Positions 13,125-24,939 of a stretch of 64,000 nucleotides of DNA are shown here, in pieces. Source of the DNA: Sipunculus nudus (Eukaryota > Annelida > Sipuncula > Golfingiida > Sipunculidae); NCBI GenBank assembly GCA_026874595.1, contig CM049312.1, positions 56,111,429 to 56,175,428 on the forward strand, in the 5' to 3' direction. How positions within the stretch are numbered: position 1 is the stretch's first letter; the number at the start of each line of letters is the position of its first letter. Under the pieces are notes generated by a model. It saw nothing but the letters and a program-made list of their open reading frames with translations, made no database searches and had not been told where the DNA came from. Both the position numbers and the translations under genes were made by a program.

Positions 13125-14735
13125 CGACTATGTGTAAAACTCGGAAGTCCGAAGTCGGAAGCAAGGACTTTTTGACTTTTTAAAGCAATGATCGAAGCAT
13201 AATTAAAATGCTACTACATCAATGGAAAGTACCTTTTTATTTTTATTGATAGAATAAGGTATTTTCTATCATCTTGTAAAATAATCAAAGTTATCCATCC
13301 GAAGTTAATGACTATTTTTTGCTCGGAAATGTCCGGTTATGGTCCAAATGTGTTAAACTCGGAAGCCAGTAATGGCGAATGCACTGGTCATCATATCGTC
13401 AGTAAACGTGTCAAGCATTTTCAGTTTCTTCAGTATCATATATTTTTCATAAACTCAATCTGTTTTGTAACATTCATGATGCTGTTATATAATAATATAT
13501 TATATTGATATGTTATTTCATTTTGTAAAACAAGATTATTTTAACTCATCAATATTTTACGCTGTTAACGCATTTTATGTTGGTGGAAACATGAGAAAAA
13601 ATAAAGGTTTTGATAATATTTTATTCATGTGCCCCTATAAAAATCACCCTGATAATATCATAGAGACTCAAACAGAAAATTTGACAGAACCAAAAAACCG
13701 TCCAGTTAATGTTTTTACAAGTTGTTTCGAACAAAATATTTTATTTTAAATATATAAATTGAAAAACCTTTTCCTCTTCCATTAACCAAAAAAAAAATCA
13801 TCAGGATTAAGAATCTCTTAGACTCTTATCTATTATGTAATACTTTTTATGCCAAATTATATTTTAAATTTCATGGTCCGGTTGCACACATTGATTTATA
13901 TATATATTATGTAATCAAAATTGTAATTTCTTATCAAAATCCTTGTAATCGTATAGTAATATGAAGCTGAAGGGAGCAAATTCTGGTTATATGCCCTTAT
14001 CATGCAATCAGCTGCAAACATACTTTAATATATTAATAAATATCCATATATTTGAAGTTGAAATGTGATGTTGAAACATCAGGAGTGAAATTATTATAAT
14101 ATAAATATCGAGATTTATAAAGCTTGAAAGAAAGAGTCAAAAACTTGAAAAAGAATTAATTTTAGTTTAAAAAAAAATATTTGCTTAAATTCGTAAATCG
14201 ATCAGATTTTATAATAATACATGTATTAGTATGTTATATATTAGGACTGTTGTATCCCTTTTCTAAGATATAAATTTAACTTTTTTTTTAAATATTGTTG
14301 AACTCTAACATATTGAAAGACATTTCGTTTTGTATATGATACATGTATGATTGTTCCAGCGATGACCTTCTGGGATATATTGAATTTTCATATTTGCTCA
14401 ACGTATGGAAAATATATTACTACTTTTTATTTTGAATGACATCGTGATTTATAACTGTGTTTTTAATGTCGTATAAGAGTTTATTTTACCATATTTATTA
14501 TTCAGTGGTGCATCCATAGAGGGCGCAAGCCCGTTCAGACGTAATATCTTTTAATTTTCATTTCTTTTCAGATTACTTTTTTATTCCCTAGCAATTTCAT
14601 TATTATATTTATTACTTTCCAATTCATAAATTGGTGATTTACTCCACTGAGAGAGCATCCAAATATATACTAGTATAATGAGAGAGGAAGTATTTCCGTT
14701 ATCACACTTTTCACTTTTCTCGATAATAACACCGA

Positions 14736-14737
<2 letters not shown>

Positions 14738-14829
<92 letters not shown>
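14738..14829. repeat. (TA)n microsatellite, left of ribozyme block
   Basis: About 45 uninterrupted TA dinucleotides. Together with the TA run at 14984-15016 it flanks a 155-bp non-TA block, as if that block had inserted into one longer TA tract. Confidence 0.95.
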
Positions 14830-14831
<2 letters not shown>

Positions 14832-14885
14832 GGTAGTGTTACCCTCCGATGTAAAGTGCTCTATGGCCTACAGACTACAGAGCGG

Positions 14886-14987
14886 TATAACTCTGGAGAA
14901 AAACAACACTTAATTCACCTGATGATCGGGTCGCACCCCGTGAAACAGACTGTTGTGAATTAAGTGTTGTTTTTCTCCAGAGTTATA
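14886..14987 (+). ncRNA. Type I hammerhead ribozyme motif with long stem I
   Basis: Two 33-nt arms, 14886-14918 and 14955-14987, are perfect reverse complements and form stem I. The 36 nt between them are a hammerhead core. CTGATGA (14919-14925) is the C3-A9 box. Stem II is 14926-14941, with CGGG pairing to CCCG and a loop of about 7 nt. GAAA is at 14942-14945. A minimal helix III follows: A14945-T14953 and C14946-G14952 with loop AGACT. T14954 is the H17 residue immediately before the stem I 3' strand, so predicted cleavage lies between 14954 and 14955. A two-base-pair helix III is the known form in Penelope-like retroelements and retrozymes. Departures: the 10.1/11.1 positions are U and U rather than G-C, there is a bulged C in stem II, and stem I is unusually long and perfect. 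Activity is inferred, not shown. Confidence 0.75.
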
Positions 14988-15016
14988 TATATATATATAT
15001 ATATATAGATATATAT
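14984..15016. repeat. (TA)n microsatellite, right of ribozyme block
   Basis: A TA run interrupted once (GATATAT), starting inside the last bases of the ribozyme stem. It mirrors the longer TA tract at 14738-14829. Confidence 0.9.
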
Positions 15017-15375
15017 TAAATTTACAAATAAAAAAATTAAGAACAAAGTTTTCCAATTATGTATCATGTATTGTATTATACACTCATTAAAAGCAGAATC
15101 ATGCAGTGCGTCTCTGTGACTTCCGAGTTACACACATTGGATAACATCCAAGCACTTCTGACTGACTTCCGAGATGGCTTCCGAGCACAAAATCTTCCAT
15201 AACGTTCAGATTAAACAACGGATAACTATTATTCTTCATAGAATGATAAAAAAGATCTTATTCTATCGGGGAAAACCAAAACGGTATTGAAGCGTTAGGA
15301 TTTTGTATATGCTTTAAACTGCTTTCGTTTGTTTCCGGCTTCCGGCTTCCGACTTCCAAGTTTACATACACGACC

Positions 15376-16789
15376 GCGCCATGACACATTTAGTTTTGAA
15401 TGAGAAGTACCGCTTCACGTGAATCGGTGCCACAGTGATGAAAGGAGGTAACAATTGTAATTATTTTTGTGTAACAACATTTTTTCTTCGATATTTAGCA
15501 CATATAATACGACTATATAAGCCTGTGATGCCAAATAATACCAGACAGGAAATATTTTGATCCGACCCTTAGAATGGGCGTTCTGTTGTGACTGCCATCA
15601 TGACTCCAGGCCCTATCATTTTTTTTCCGAAGGCCTGAGTGTCATGTTGTCATGGCTAGAACTTTGTAAGTGCTGTCCTTCAGCTTAACATTGACTGTTT
15701 TTATTGACTGTCTGTCCAGAGCCTTTCAATTAACTAATGATTGTCTAGTTTTGGTCTAAACCAATGTATTAGGAGTCTTTGTAATTGTAAAAATCTTTAC
15801 TCTGGGATAGGGTGGGTTTATTCTGATGGTAAAATTATCAAACTTTAAAGTTTAATGAAGGGCATTTCTGGAATAAATGAGAGAGAACGCACTGCTCTTA
15901 AAGTATGAAAGTTTTCAGAAGACTTTGCAGATAAATATAGAACAAGAACATGGTAAAACATAATCCCATCCCTGAACTAGCTTGTTGGAAACCTGATATA
16001 ATTGTTTTTTTTAACTGTAATAAGTCTAATCTGTAATAACAGTTTTACATGAATTAAGATCTAACTTTTAATTTTTAACAGTTAAATTACATGATATGAT
16101 GAAGTCAGGATTAAAATTCAAGTGATTAGATCATATTTTTAATTTTATTTTTACCTTCTCATCAGTTTTAACATATAACAAAATATACAAAATAAGATAC
16201 CACATATGTTCTTTCAAACATCACTGATCCCAACCAAACCCTAATTTAATATCTTTCTGAACACAAATTATGGACATATACTGACTCTAAATGAATCTGA
16301 CACAACTACCTTCTATATGAGCAATGTGAATATCCCTATAACATTTACTGATCTATTATTTTAGAAAAAATTTGAAATTCTAGAACTGTCAAGCACCAGA
16401 CTAGATAAATGTCACACCTATGAGAAATCTATAATAAATGAGCTCTTGTGAGGCAACATGACATTCTCTTTCACAGCAGCATTCTGTCTGACATTAACCG
16501 AACATATCCTTCACATTCTCCACTGTTCAACACATGTATTACTTCAATGCATGTGTTAAACACACTGACAAGTCCTCTCAGTGGCAACAGTGATGAACTA
16601 TGCATGACATGTGTCAAAGTTCCTGTCTCATGAAAGTGTACAAATATCTGTTATGCATGTTGTTGTTGTTGTTGAACTTGTTTTCCACCAAAATGACAGT
16701 TACAACAGACAATATACATGCACTGGTTTTGAATTAATGATAATAACAAGAATGAACTTAGGCCAAACAAAAATAAGGTTTGGATCTCA
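15376..16789. other. Stretch without recognised gene
   Basis: AT-rich sequence. The open frame at 16448-16633 has no recognisable motif. Nothing else is supported. Confidence 0.5.
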
Positions 16790-17060
16790 GGCACCTTTTT
16801 TTCAGATATCACTGCGGGCAGGCACTTTTCAGTTGTTTTTTTTTTTTTTTTACCTTTTTTTATGTGTTTCAATAAAAAGTCATATGATCAGGGAAAAGCA
16901 TGATAATAACAGAAATGTTTTGCTAAGCATGTTAAAGCACTACATAACAAAGGAAATCTTATCAAAATGGTATTATTTTATCTTCTTGAAAGAAATGGAC
17001 TCAAATTTGGTAAGTTTATGTTAAAAAGCAAAATAAAAATTGTTGATGCAGGGGATTAAA
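16790..17060 (+). repeat. Dispersed repeat family A, copy 1
   Basis: Shares a long collinear stretch with 57865-58165: an AGGCACYTTTTTTTCAG start, a T-rich run, then CATATGATCAGGGAAAAGCA with GATAATAACAGA, GTAAAGCAC..CATAACAAAGGAAATC, a GAAAGAAATG stretch and an AATAAA-rich tail. A third, shorter copy lies at 30235-30420. All three are in the same orientation. No tRNA-like head or coding frame was recognised, so the class is unknown. Confidence 0.7.
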
Positions 17061-20000
17061 ATTGACGCAGGCTGTGCCTTAGAACCATACCTTTTATTTT
17101 TTTTTGGCCTGATTGATAAAAAGAATGAACATACTGGTAACATCAAAGTCATGTGGTAAAATTGCAGTTTATGTGAGCTGCCTGAGCAGGTGAATGACTG
17201 GAGAACAAAATATATAAATAAAACAGCCTTGTACACAAACACCAGATTCATATCTGAAGTCCAATCTGTCTGCTCTAGTAAAGATATTCCAAAGAAATAT
17301 GGCAGTACATACTGTTCAGGTAAGTTATCTAAAGACACATGGTAATTTATCAATTATTAAGTTCCACATATGTTACTCTCTTCTTGGTATTAATAACAAC
17401 CTCCCACAACATGCAAATTAATACAGAGATTAATTAATTGATCCACAAGATGAACAGTATCCAGGAAGTACATTATTAACTCAAAATTTACCAACAAAGT
17501 ATGTCACAATCATACTAAAGATTGTCTGTCAATTGGTATTTAAGGGAATATACAGAAAGCAAAGCTGTTTGTGGCAATAATATTTAAATACAGCATCTGT
17601 AATATTTGTAAATAAACTAAATATGTTAAATAAACTTTTTTCTAGATGCACAAACTGTATGGTTTATTTCCATGACCAAGGGTTTCAGGCAAATCAGTTA
17701 AAGACTTAAGTTAAAGACTTAAGTTAAAGATTGAGTTATATAATCAGTATTGGTTGGAAACCCCATAAAACTATTTCTAGACCAAATGCTTTGCACCCTA
17801 ATGACTGCTCCTTTAGCCTTACGGCACAGACTGGCCCTAAATTTACAACTTTTCTTGTCTTAAAGTAAGCTGGCCAAAAAGAAAAGAGTAAATAAGACAA
17901 AACAGCTCTGAAATGTAAGCCTTTATCTCAACATCAACACATGATATATATGATAAAAATAATCATATATTTCAAGATTCAGGTTGCTTCAAATTTTCCA
18001 TAGTAAGTGCAAAATTTTCTTCTCCAGCCCAGAACACTAATATGAGTCTGATTTTTCTTAGTACTAACTAATAACATACAAAAACATGCATTACTCAAAG
18101 AAAATGCATGAAAATTGAGAAAATGTAGATTTCACCACCAGTTGAAAGGGCTATCCATAAACATCAAGCGTACCAAATTTCAAAACATACGAGGCAAGCA
18201 TTCCTGAGATATCTCATTTAAATTGTGAATTTTTTGCTACATCTGTATTTTGCAATGTGTCTGCAGCAGCTCTGAAGAACTGGTTCACCAGATTTTATTG
18301 AAATTTTCCATGGTAATACTACGCTCCCGAGGTAGGGGAAATCTTGCAATTCTAAAGAAGCTACTGATTTTCCCACTTCCTGGTTCGACCATTTATGATA
18401 CATTTAGACACTAGGTGGTGGGTTGTAGTCTGGCAGCTAACCAAATACCAGTTAAAAAACACTTGACAGGCATTATGGCTCCGCCCATAGTTGCGCTTCA
18501 AGTGTACTCAAGTAGTTACTCTTAGTAAAAAAAAAAATAGTCAAATTTTAATTGCTCCCTCTACGTTCTCGCATCATCGACTGATTCGATTATGACATTA
18601 CAACTATGTAAGCTTATTCACGTATCTGTTTGCCAGCAAAACAGAAACCATGCAGCCAGCAGGGTGAGCACTGAATTACAGCTCACCGGCTGGGCATCCT
18701 ATGTACACAAGGACCTGTGAAAACCATGTGTGGGGCCATTCTCTCTGAGCCTGTGGCCTGTTCAAATTGTTGCCAGGGCGATGAGCTGTCACTCAAAATG
18801 AAATGAACAATATTGGGTCCATGAATTCCTCGCTTGGCTGGTAAACCATTTTGTCTTCCAGCACAGGGTCTCATCTGATAGGACCTAAATACAGTGCTCC
18901 CTTCTTGTGTAGCAATTCAGGATACGAGGTCGAAACAAACAGCGCTTATGATAATAAAGGCACCCTGCAATGACTCATATTTGAAATTGAGGTTTTTGTG
19001 GTGCCACCTACATCAACCTGTTTTTTAAGGGCAAAAACTAGTAACTGTTCCGAGCCAAGAAGCCAAACAGCAGGTGACCAAAGTGTGTGACAAAGTAAAT
19101 CTCGCCAATATTAAAGTGAGCTTAACACAAATTATAGCCTGCTGTTTTCTAAGCATACCCTGCCAAAACACTTGATGGTTTATTATTTATTCATGAATAA
19201 GGGTTAAAAGAAGCCCATGAAGGTTTCAAGGCCCTCTATATCATGCAATAAAGACTCATGCCTTGAAGGTATTATGTATACCTGTAAAAAGCGATCATCA
19301 CGGCCATCAGAGTGAGGTATGTGTCTGGTGCGTGACTTCTTCATTGACCAAGACCCTTTGAGTTGATGTGTGTCAGACAGTCATTTCATGTCTATCTGGA
19401 AATTAACCCCACTTTCTTTATGCCTCTAAACTGCAGTAACATAGAGTCTGTCCATTCATAATGACCAAGGCTGAAAACAGAAGGGGATATTAAATTCCCA
19501 GCTTTCATGCTAAGCTGATACCTTCAGCTTGAGACACTGGTGGTTAATTAAGGCAGCTAATGATAAGAATGTAACCATTCTGTATATAACAGACTAAGGT
19601 TAATTAACCTATCCAGGAGTTGGGGTATGTTCAGTAAAGCTGTGTGAGCTGGGTGTTGCTAGCCTATTCAGGTAGAATATACGTAAGGCATTACATATAA
19701 AGTAACCAAATTTACAGACCAGTATGTTTGACAACTATAATAAGCCATAAGCTTCAATTTCTTTGAGCAGCATTTTCTGATATAGCAGTCCTCTGGATTG
19801 TGTTTAATAATGTTTAATTCTTTTGTACTACATGTGGTTATGGTGATACATGTGACTATAGGGAATTTAAACTTCACATAGTTTTATTCATTATTCCAAG
19901 AACCTGTGGATAAAAACATTCTGGCTTGATCATCACTATATCTTATCATTATCTTGATTCAGGAGATTATCTGACCATGTATGAAAATGCATCACACAAG

Positions 20001-22460
20001 TGAGACTGTGAAACAGAAGTTATACTACAGTAGATCCGCGTTTCGCAGCCACGGCCATAAAATAAGACCTTAAGCTGAAAATCTGGACTAATTTTTCTTG
20101 ACAAGGCAGCTATAAAATGCAGGTTAGGGTAAAATCAAACATGTAAAAGAGAATTAACAGCCCGTCGTGGCACAATGGGCGATAATAGTCAGAGGAAGAG
20201 GAAGGGAATACTAAGAAAGTATATTTAATGTTACTGCATTTTTGTATATTATATATTAATTTTATTCACTGTTAATTTTATAAGATATAAAAAGTAATAT
20301 TTTAATCAGGCTTATATATGTATCAAGAAACTTTTCAGAGTCAGTCATAAACCACAGCCATTTGCACGCCGTGACAGGTAAAAGATTGTTATATTCATTC
20401 AACAAATTATGCACTCTAATGGTTGTACCTTAATTTGAGCAACGCTGCACTAACAGCAATTAATTTGCATCATATTAGTTAATTTTTGCAATCACCTTTC
20501 ATTCTAGTTTTTAAATACAATATATACAAGTAGGACTGTTATACAGTGTCATGCAAATTGTCAATTTTTACTCATTAGAATTTGACATAAGATTAAATTT
20601 TGATTGCACTTTTAGCCTAGATGTGCCTGGTTTCCTGGTATGAAGGAGGCCAGCAGAGGGAGTACCACTGCCTGTATAACCTGATATACACAAGTGGTCA
20701 TGGTGGTCAGATAAGGAGCCTTCAAGAGGCAGCTACTTCAAAATTCATGAGATCACAGTGGCAGCAACCAGCGGATAACATATGCAGCACCAGTCATCAT
20801 AAAATGAAGAAGGACAGGAACCATCTATAATTTACATCCCGTGGCTGCAAACTGGAGCCGGAGTCTCCCGTGAGATAGCAGCTGAACTGACAAGAGAGGC
20901 AGAGGTGTCTGGTAAACCAGGCAAGGACCAGACAGACAGGATGCCAACCACCCGATTAACAGATCCGAGGTCTCCAGTGTCCTCTGTTATCCCACTCTTC
21001 ATGGATATGAAGACAGCGTGAAAATGATCTCCAACCAAGGGCAGTGATACTGAACAAGTTCAGAAACATTCATCTTTAGAGCACTGGTCCCAGAATTCTT
21101 GACTGAAGATGCTAAATGGGTCTACTGTGTCAATGCTTAGGGATTCCTGGCTCACCTAAATGATTTTATCATTCCATCTTCCCGTTTTAGAAGAAGCATT
21201 GAAACTTGTGGCAAAATATTCAAAACTGGAATCCCAACACTAATTTATATGACTAACTGGATATCAAAGAATACTAGGAGAAGAATTCATAAGTCTGATA
21301 GTTCAAGCTTGAACAAAAGCCAAAGTTGCAGAGGACAGGACATAGCTGATTGGTTAGCTTTGAGTTGATCTTCAATGCAGAAGGCAAATTGGTGTTTTTC
21401 CTCTGTCACATATTTCCTCGGACTTTAACAGACCTATAGGTTATGGGTGCTGGCTTAAATAATATTCCTTGCTTCATGCACAGAAAACCAGAAATCAAGA
21501 AAGCTATATATCAACATATCCTTTTTCTCATATCATTCACTTAGTTCTCTTTTAACAGATGGTCTGTATACAAACAAAACCATTTGCCTATAATTTTAAA
21601 TAAAAAAATATATGTCAGATGACAAAAATCCTCATAAAATATGTAAATTTGTCTTATTGAAATGAACATATGTGAACTATACATAAAGGTATGAACCATA
21701 GCTATTTAAATAAGACACAGACCTGAGAAGTGAATTTTAGAATATTTGAAGATTTTTTCCATTCAGGTCATGATTTTCAAGAAAATGTTCCCCAGCTGGA
21801 TCCAGTCCCCTGAAGAATATTTTCTCATTGATCCTATGAGCCAGAGTGGACCCCTAGCTGTATAGGGACAGTACTGTTTGATGCAGTTATGTGTTTATCA
21901 TCAGGTACATCTCTGTTTAGAACAAGTTCACGACCTGAAACCCCTGACCAATAAGTGTGGACAAAATTGCCACCCTGAAAAATTGATTCTTACAAGACAG
22001 CATCAAAACAGCACATATCCTATGGTATTCTAGATCATATCTATTTTAGATCAACCGGAAGTTGCCAAATCTGTCAGCACATAAAACAAGAAGACCTGGT
22101 TTTTGTGACACAAAAACAACTATATGTCCCCCCTCACTGCAGGCCTCACTTTCCCAAATTTGAGGGTAAAAAACAAACCCCTTCAAAAGTTTGGTGTTAA
22201 TTTAAATCCTGGATTTCTAAAGATTTGACCTTGTATGATGATGATCAAGGTAACCAGGTTATGAACTGATCTGATATTTTATTCTGGGCGATTTGACCTT
22301 GAAGATCCATGTGAAGGTCACCAGTTTTTGAGCTCCTCAAGGAACTTTATTAAAACAACTAGAATACAGGTAGTCGACAAGGTAAAGCGAGGCATGGATC
22401 GAGTGGCAAGGGGAAATAGAGTGAGGTGTGTTGCATATTAGCTATCTTAAAAAAAAATAG
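17061..22460. other. Stretch without recognised gene
   Basis: Mostly AT-rich with scattered short open frames. A short perfect direct repeat of about 15 bp (TTAAAGACTTAAG) occurs at 17699-17731. The segment 20621-21040 is locally richer in GC and has open frames on both strands, but they do not connect through convincing splice sites and I recognise no domain. Segment 18120-18210 contains CCAAATTTCAAAACATA..CCTGAGATAT, related to the repeat at 22467-22690. No gene is called. Confidence 0.45.
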
Positions 22461-22466
22461 AGAAAG

Positions 22467-22690
22467 CTATCCAGGATGTATAAACCTGCAAAATTTTAGG
22501 CAGATATGTCAAACCATCGCCGAGATATGAGTGATTTTATCCCACGGCAGACAAACAAACAGATGCTGTGCAAAAATGGTTGTAGGTGGCGCCACCAGTT
22601 TTGCAAATGATAAAGAGCTATGTGAGATCTATACACATGCAAATTTTCAGGAAGATACAGCAAACCAGTCCTGAGATATAAGCATGGATG
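22467..22690 (+). repeat. Two related units of a dispersed repeat
   Basis: GCTATCCAGGATGTATAAAC at 22467 and GCTATGTGAGATCTATACAC at 22616 each start a unit running through GCAAAATTTTAGG/GCAAATTTTCAGG, a GATAT..CAAACCA block and a GAGATAT. The offset is about 149 bp. A GGTGGCGCCACC palindrome (about 22586-22597) sits between them. This wording recurs in decayed form near 18150 and 57640, so it is an old dispersed family. Confidence 0.6.
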
Positions 22691-24935
22691 TCTGCAGCTT
22701 GAAAAACTCTGTTTTGGTGGATACAATTACAGTGTTTCAAATTTGAGAAAAAAATATGTGATACATCAAAAGTTATGGGGTTCACAAATTTTTTTTATTT
22801 TTAACACAATTTGACTTTGATGATGGTCAAGACCACCAATTTTTTAACTTATTTGAGATACTGGTTGAGATATTTAACAAGTTAAATTTCATTAAAATAT
22901 ATTAACTGGTTAAAAGGCTGAAAATGTCAACATAGAGCAATCTTATCTTACAAAAAGAATATTGGCACAATGCCTACATTTTCAATGGGTTTGTATTATT
23001 ATGTAACAAAAACATACACTGTGAATGTGTGCATGGCATGTGACACCGACCATACATTTATCTTGTCATCTACCAGTTATTTTGCCATGTTTATCAAATT
23101 TAAAACCATGGTTAAAACAAAATCATATACCAGTAGTTACAAATATAAAATATAATTCTATAGTTATCAGGCCCCATGTGTAATGTTTAATACCAGATTA
23201 CTTATACAAATAGATCATTTATCAATGAACATCATATCCCACTCCCAACCATTCACCATTATGGAATTTAGGATATATTACAAGCAGTAAGAAATCGCAC
23301 AAGGTTTAAAATCAATAACAATTATAAAATCATCACAGCCTTTGTAATAATATTTTATCTTGTGTCTACATTTTACGGTCTTCTCAATAAAGTATAATGA
23401 TATAAGGGTTAACTTCAGTTATCTTAATATGCTGTTTCAAGTTATACAAGTGTCAAGTTATGTAAATCCTCCTCAATCATCAAATTTTCTATTTGTCTAC
23501 ATCCTGCTCTCAAACCTATTGTCCGGTCACAAGTTATTTACAAGTTATTATTAGATACACTGACAGACTGTTCATTATTATATCAATTGACAGGCAAAGT
23601 AACTATTTATGTGACAAGAATGATATGTTATTAAGCCTTCTGGATTTCAGGTTTTATAAGCATGAGCAACAAATAACTATGCAGTAATAACCTGTCATTA
23701 GGATATTAGGGTGAATCTGAATTGCATTGAGATTAAAGCCTTTTGCATTTGAGGTTCCAGCAGAGTTTTCATCAGGGCTGTCACCTTCATATGGTCAAAT
23801 CCCTTAGAAACCACTAGTCAACATCATACCTGAGTGTCAGTGATATTAACTTTTCTCAAGACGGCCAGCTCTATCATATTCTCAGGGTTTGACCTAAAAG
23901 CTAGGTTTTATGACAGGTAACCTGAACTGCTGTGAAATGTGAATCTTCTTTTACTAGGCATCCTAAACAGAGTAAATGATAATAATAATAATTATAATAA
24001 TCATAATAAAAAATATTTCCTTGTTTGTCTGATATATGCTTACCTGTGAAATTCCATGGCCTCTAATTCATGGCCTCTTATACCCCTCCGATATTAAAAA
24101 TAATATTTACCTTTCAATTAATATGTACTCAACGGCTGAATCAGGTGATCTCTATATATCACAAACATCACAAGGTTACTTAACTGTACCACGTTGACAT
24201 ACAGGAACTGCATCAGTCCTAGTTAAACCATGACCTTGTATGTGGGCAGTTTTACAATGATGGTATTTGTTGCTTGCTCATATAAGGGAGAACAATTAGA
24301 AACAATATGGTTTTCAGGGAAAGTTGCTAGGTTATATACACAGATATATACATGTTATACATACAGAACTTACTTTTCTGCTTAAGGTAAGATGAAACAC
24401 CGCCAATGTTCGTGTGCCAGGTACATGTAATAGAGAATCAATGATCCCAGTTTAATAATATAAGAGGTTTCTCCTAGCTCTGAGGTGACAGACAGCTCCA
24501 AACAGAAAGTATATATATCTATGTGCCAGATGGTTCCTTACTTTCCCTTTTCCATTTCTGTATAGGTAACATATATTAAGTAATTTATTTACAGTGTTAC
24601 AAGGAAGCTCTCTGAATAATTAAGTATTGGAGTCTAAATTATTTAATGATTTTGGAATTTCAAGTGGGCTGGAACATAAAAAGGCACTGATCAATAAACT
24701 GGAAATTGCCTGGTGAATTTCAATAAATGTCATATCAAATCTGAAATACCAATAGATGAAATATTGTTTAATACATTAATAATTTTTTTTTTAAAATTCA
24801 ACCATGTTAATTCCTATTGGTAATAGAGAGTATATATTTTAACAGAAACTTATATAAAAAAATGTTATAAACATCATAGAAAAATAAGTCACATTAACAC
24901 AAACACATTCAGGACTGACCTCAAAATATTGAGAA
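22691..24935. other. Stretch without recognised gene
   Basis: AT-rich. Minor simple repeats such as ATAATAATAATAATTATAAT near 23978 are present. Short open frames at 22970-23155 and 23360-23687 have no recognisable content. Confidence 0.5.
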
Positions 24936-24939
24936 ACTA

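Larger units (their letters stand above)
13125..15375. mobile_element. Element with long diverged terminal inverted repeats
   Basis: The left arm (about 13125-13395) and right arm (about 15095-15375, inverted) align through a series of shared blocks. These include GTGTRWRAAACTYGGAAGTC at the outer end, a GATAGAATAAG block, a TATCAT..T block, AATA(A)T(C/A)..GTTATCC, TTTTGTGCTCGGAA or TTTTTGCTCGGAA, and AATGTGTTAAACTCGGAAG versus AATGTGTGTAACTCGGAAG. The arms are clearly related but only moderately similar. The interior (about 1.7 kb) is very AT-rich and holds small unrecognised ORFs at 13308-13508 and 13510-13749 plus a TA tract carrying a hammerhead-like block. No transposase was recognised, so this looks like a non-autonomous or decayed long-TIR DNA transposon. 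Target duplications were not identified. Confidence 0.6.

Noticed and set aside
16651-17353. Overlapping ORFs on both strands around 16.6-17.3 kb
   Set aside because: They lie on a dispersed repeat with poly-T runs and have no recognised domain.
20621-21040. Possible host exon or retrogene with open frames on both strands
   Set aside because: Locally higher GC, but I found no splice-consistent frame and no recognised domain.
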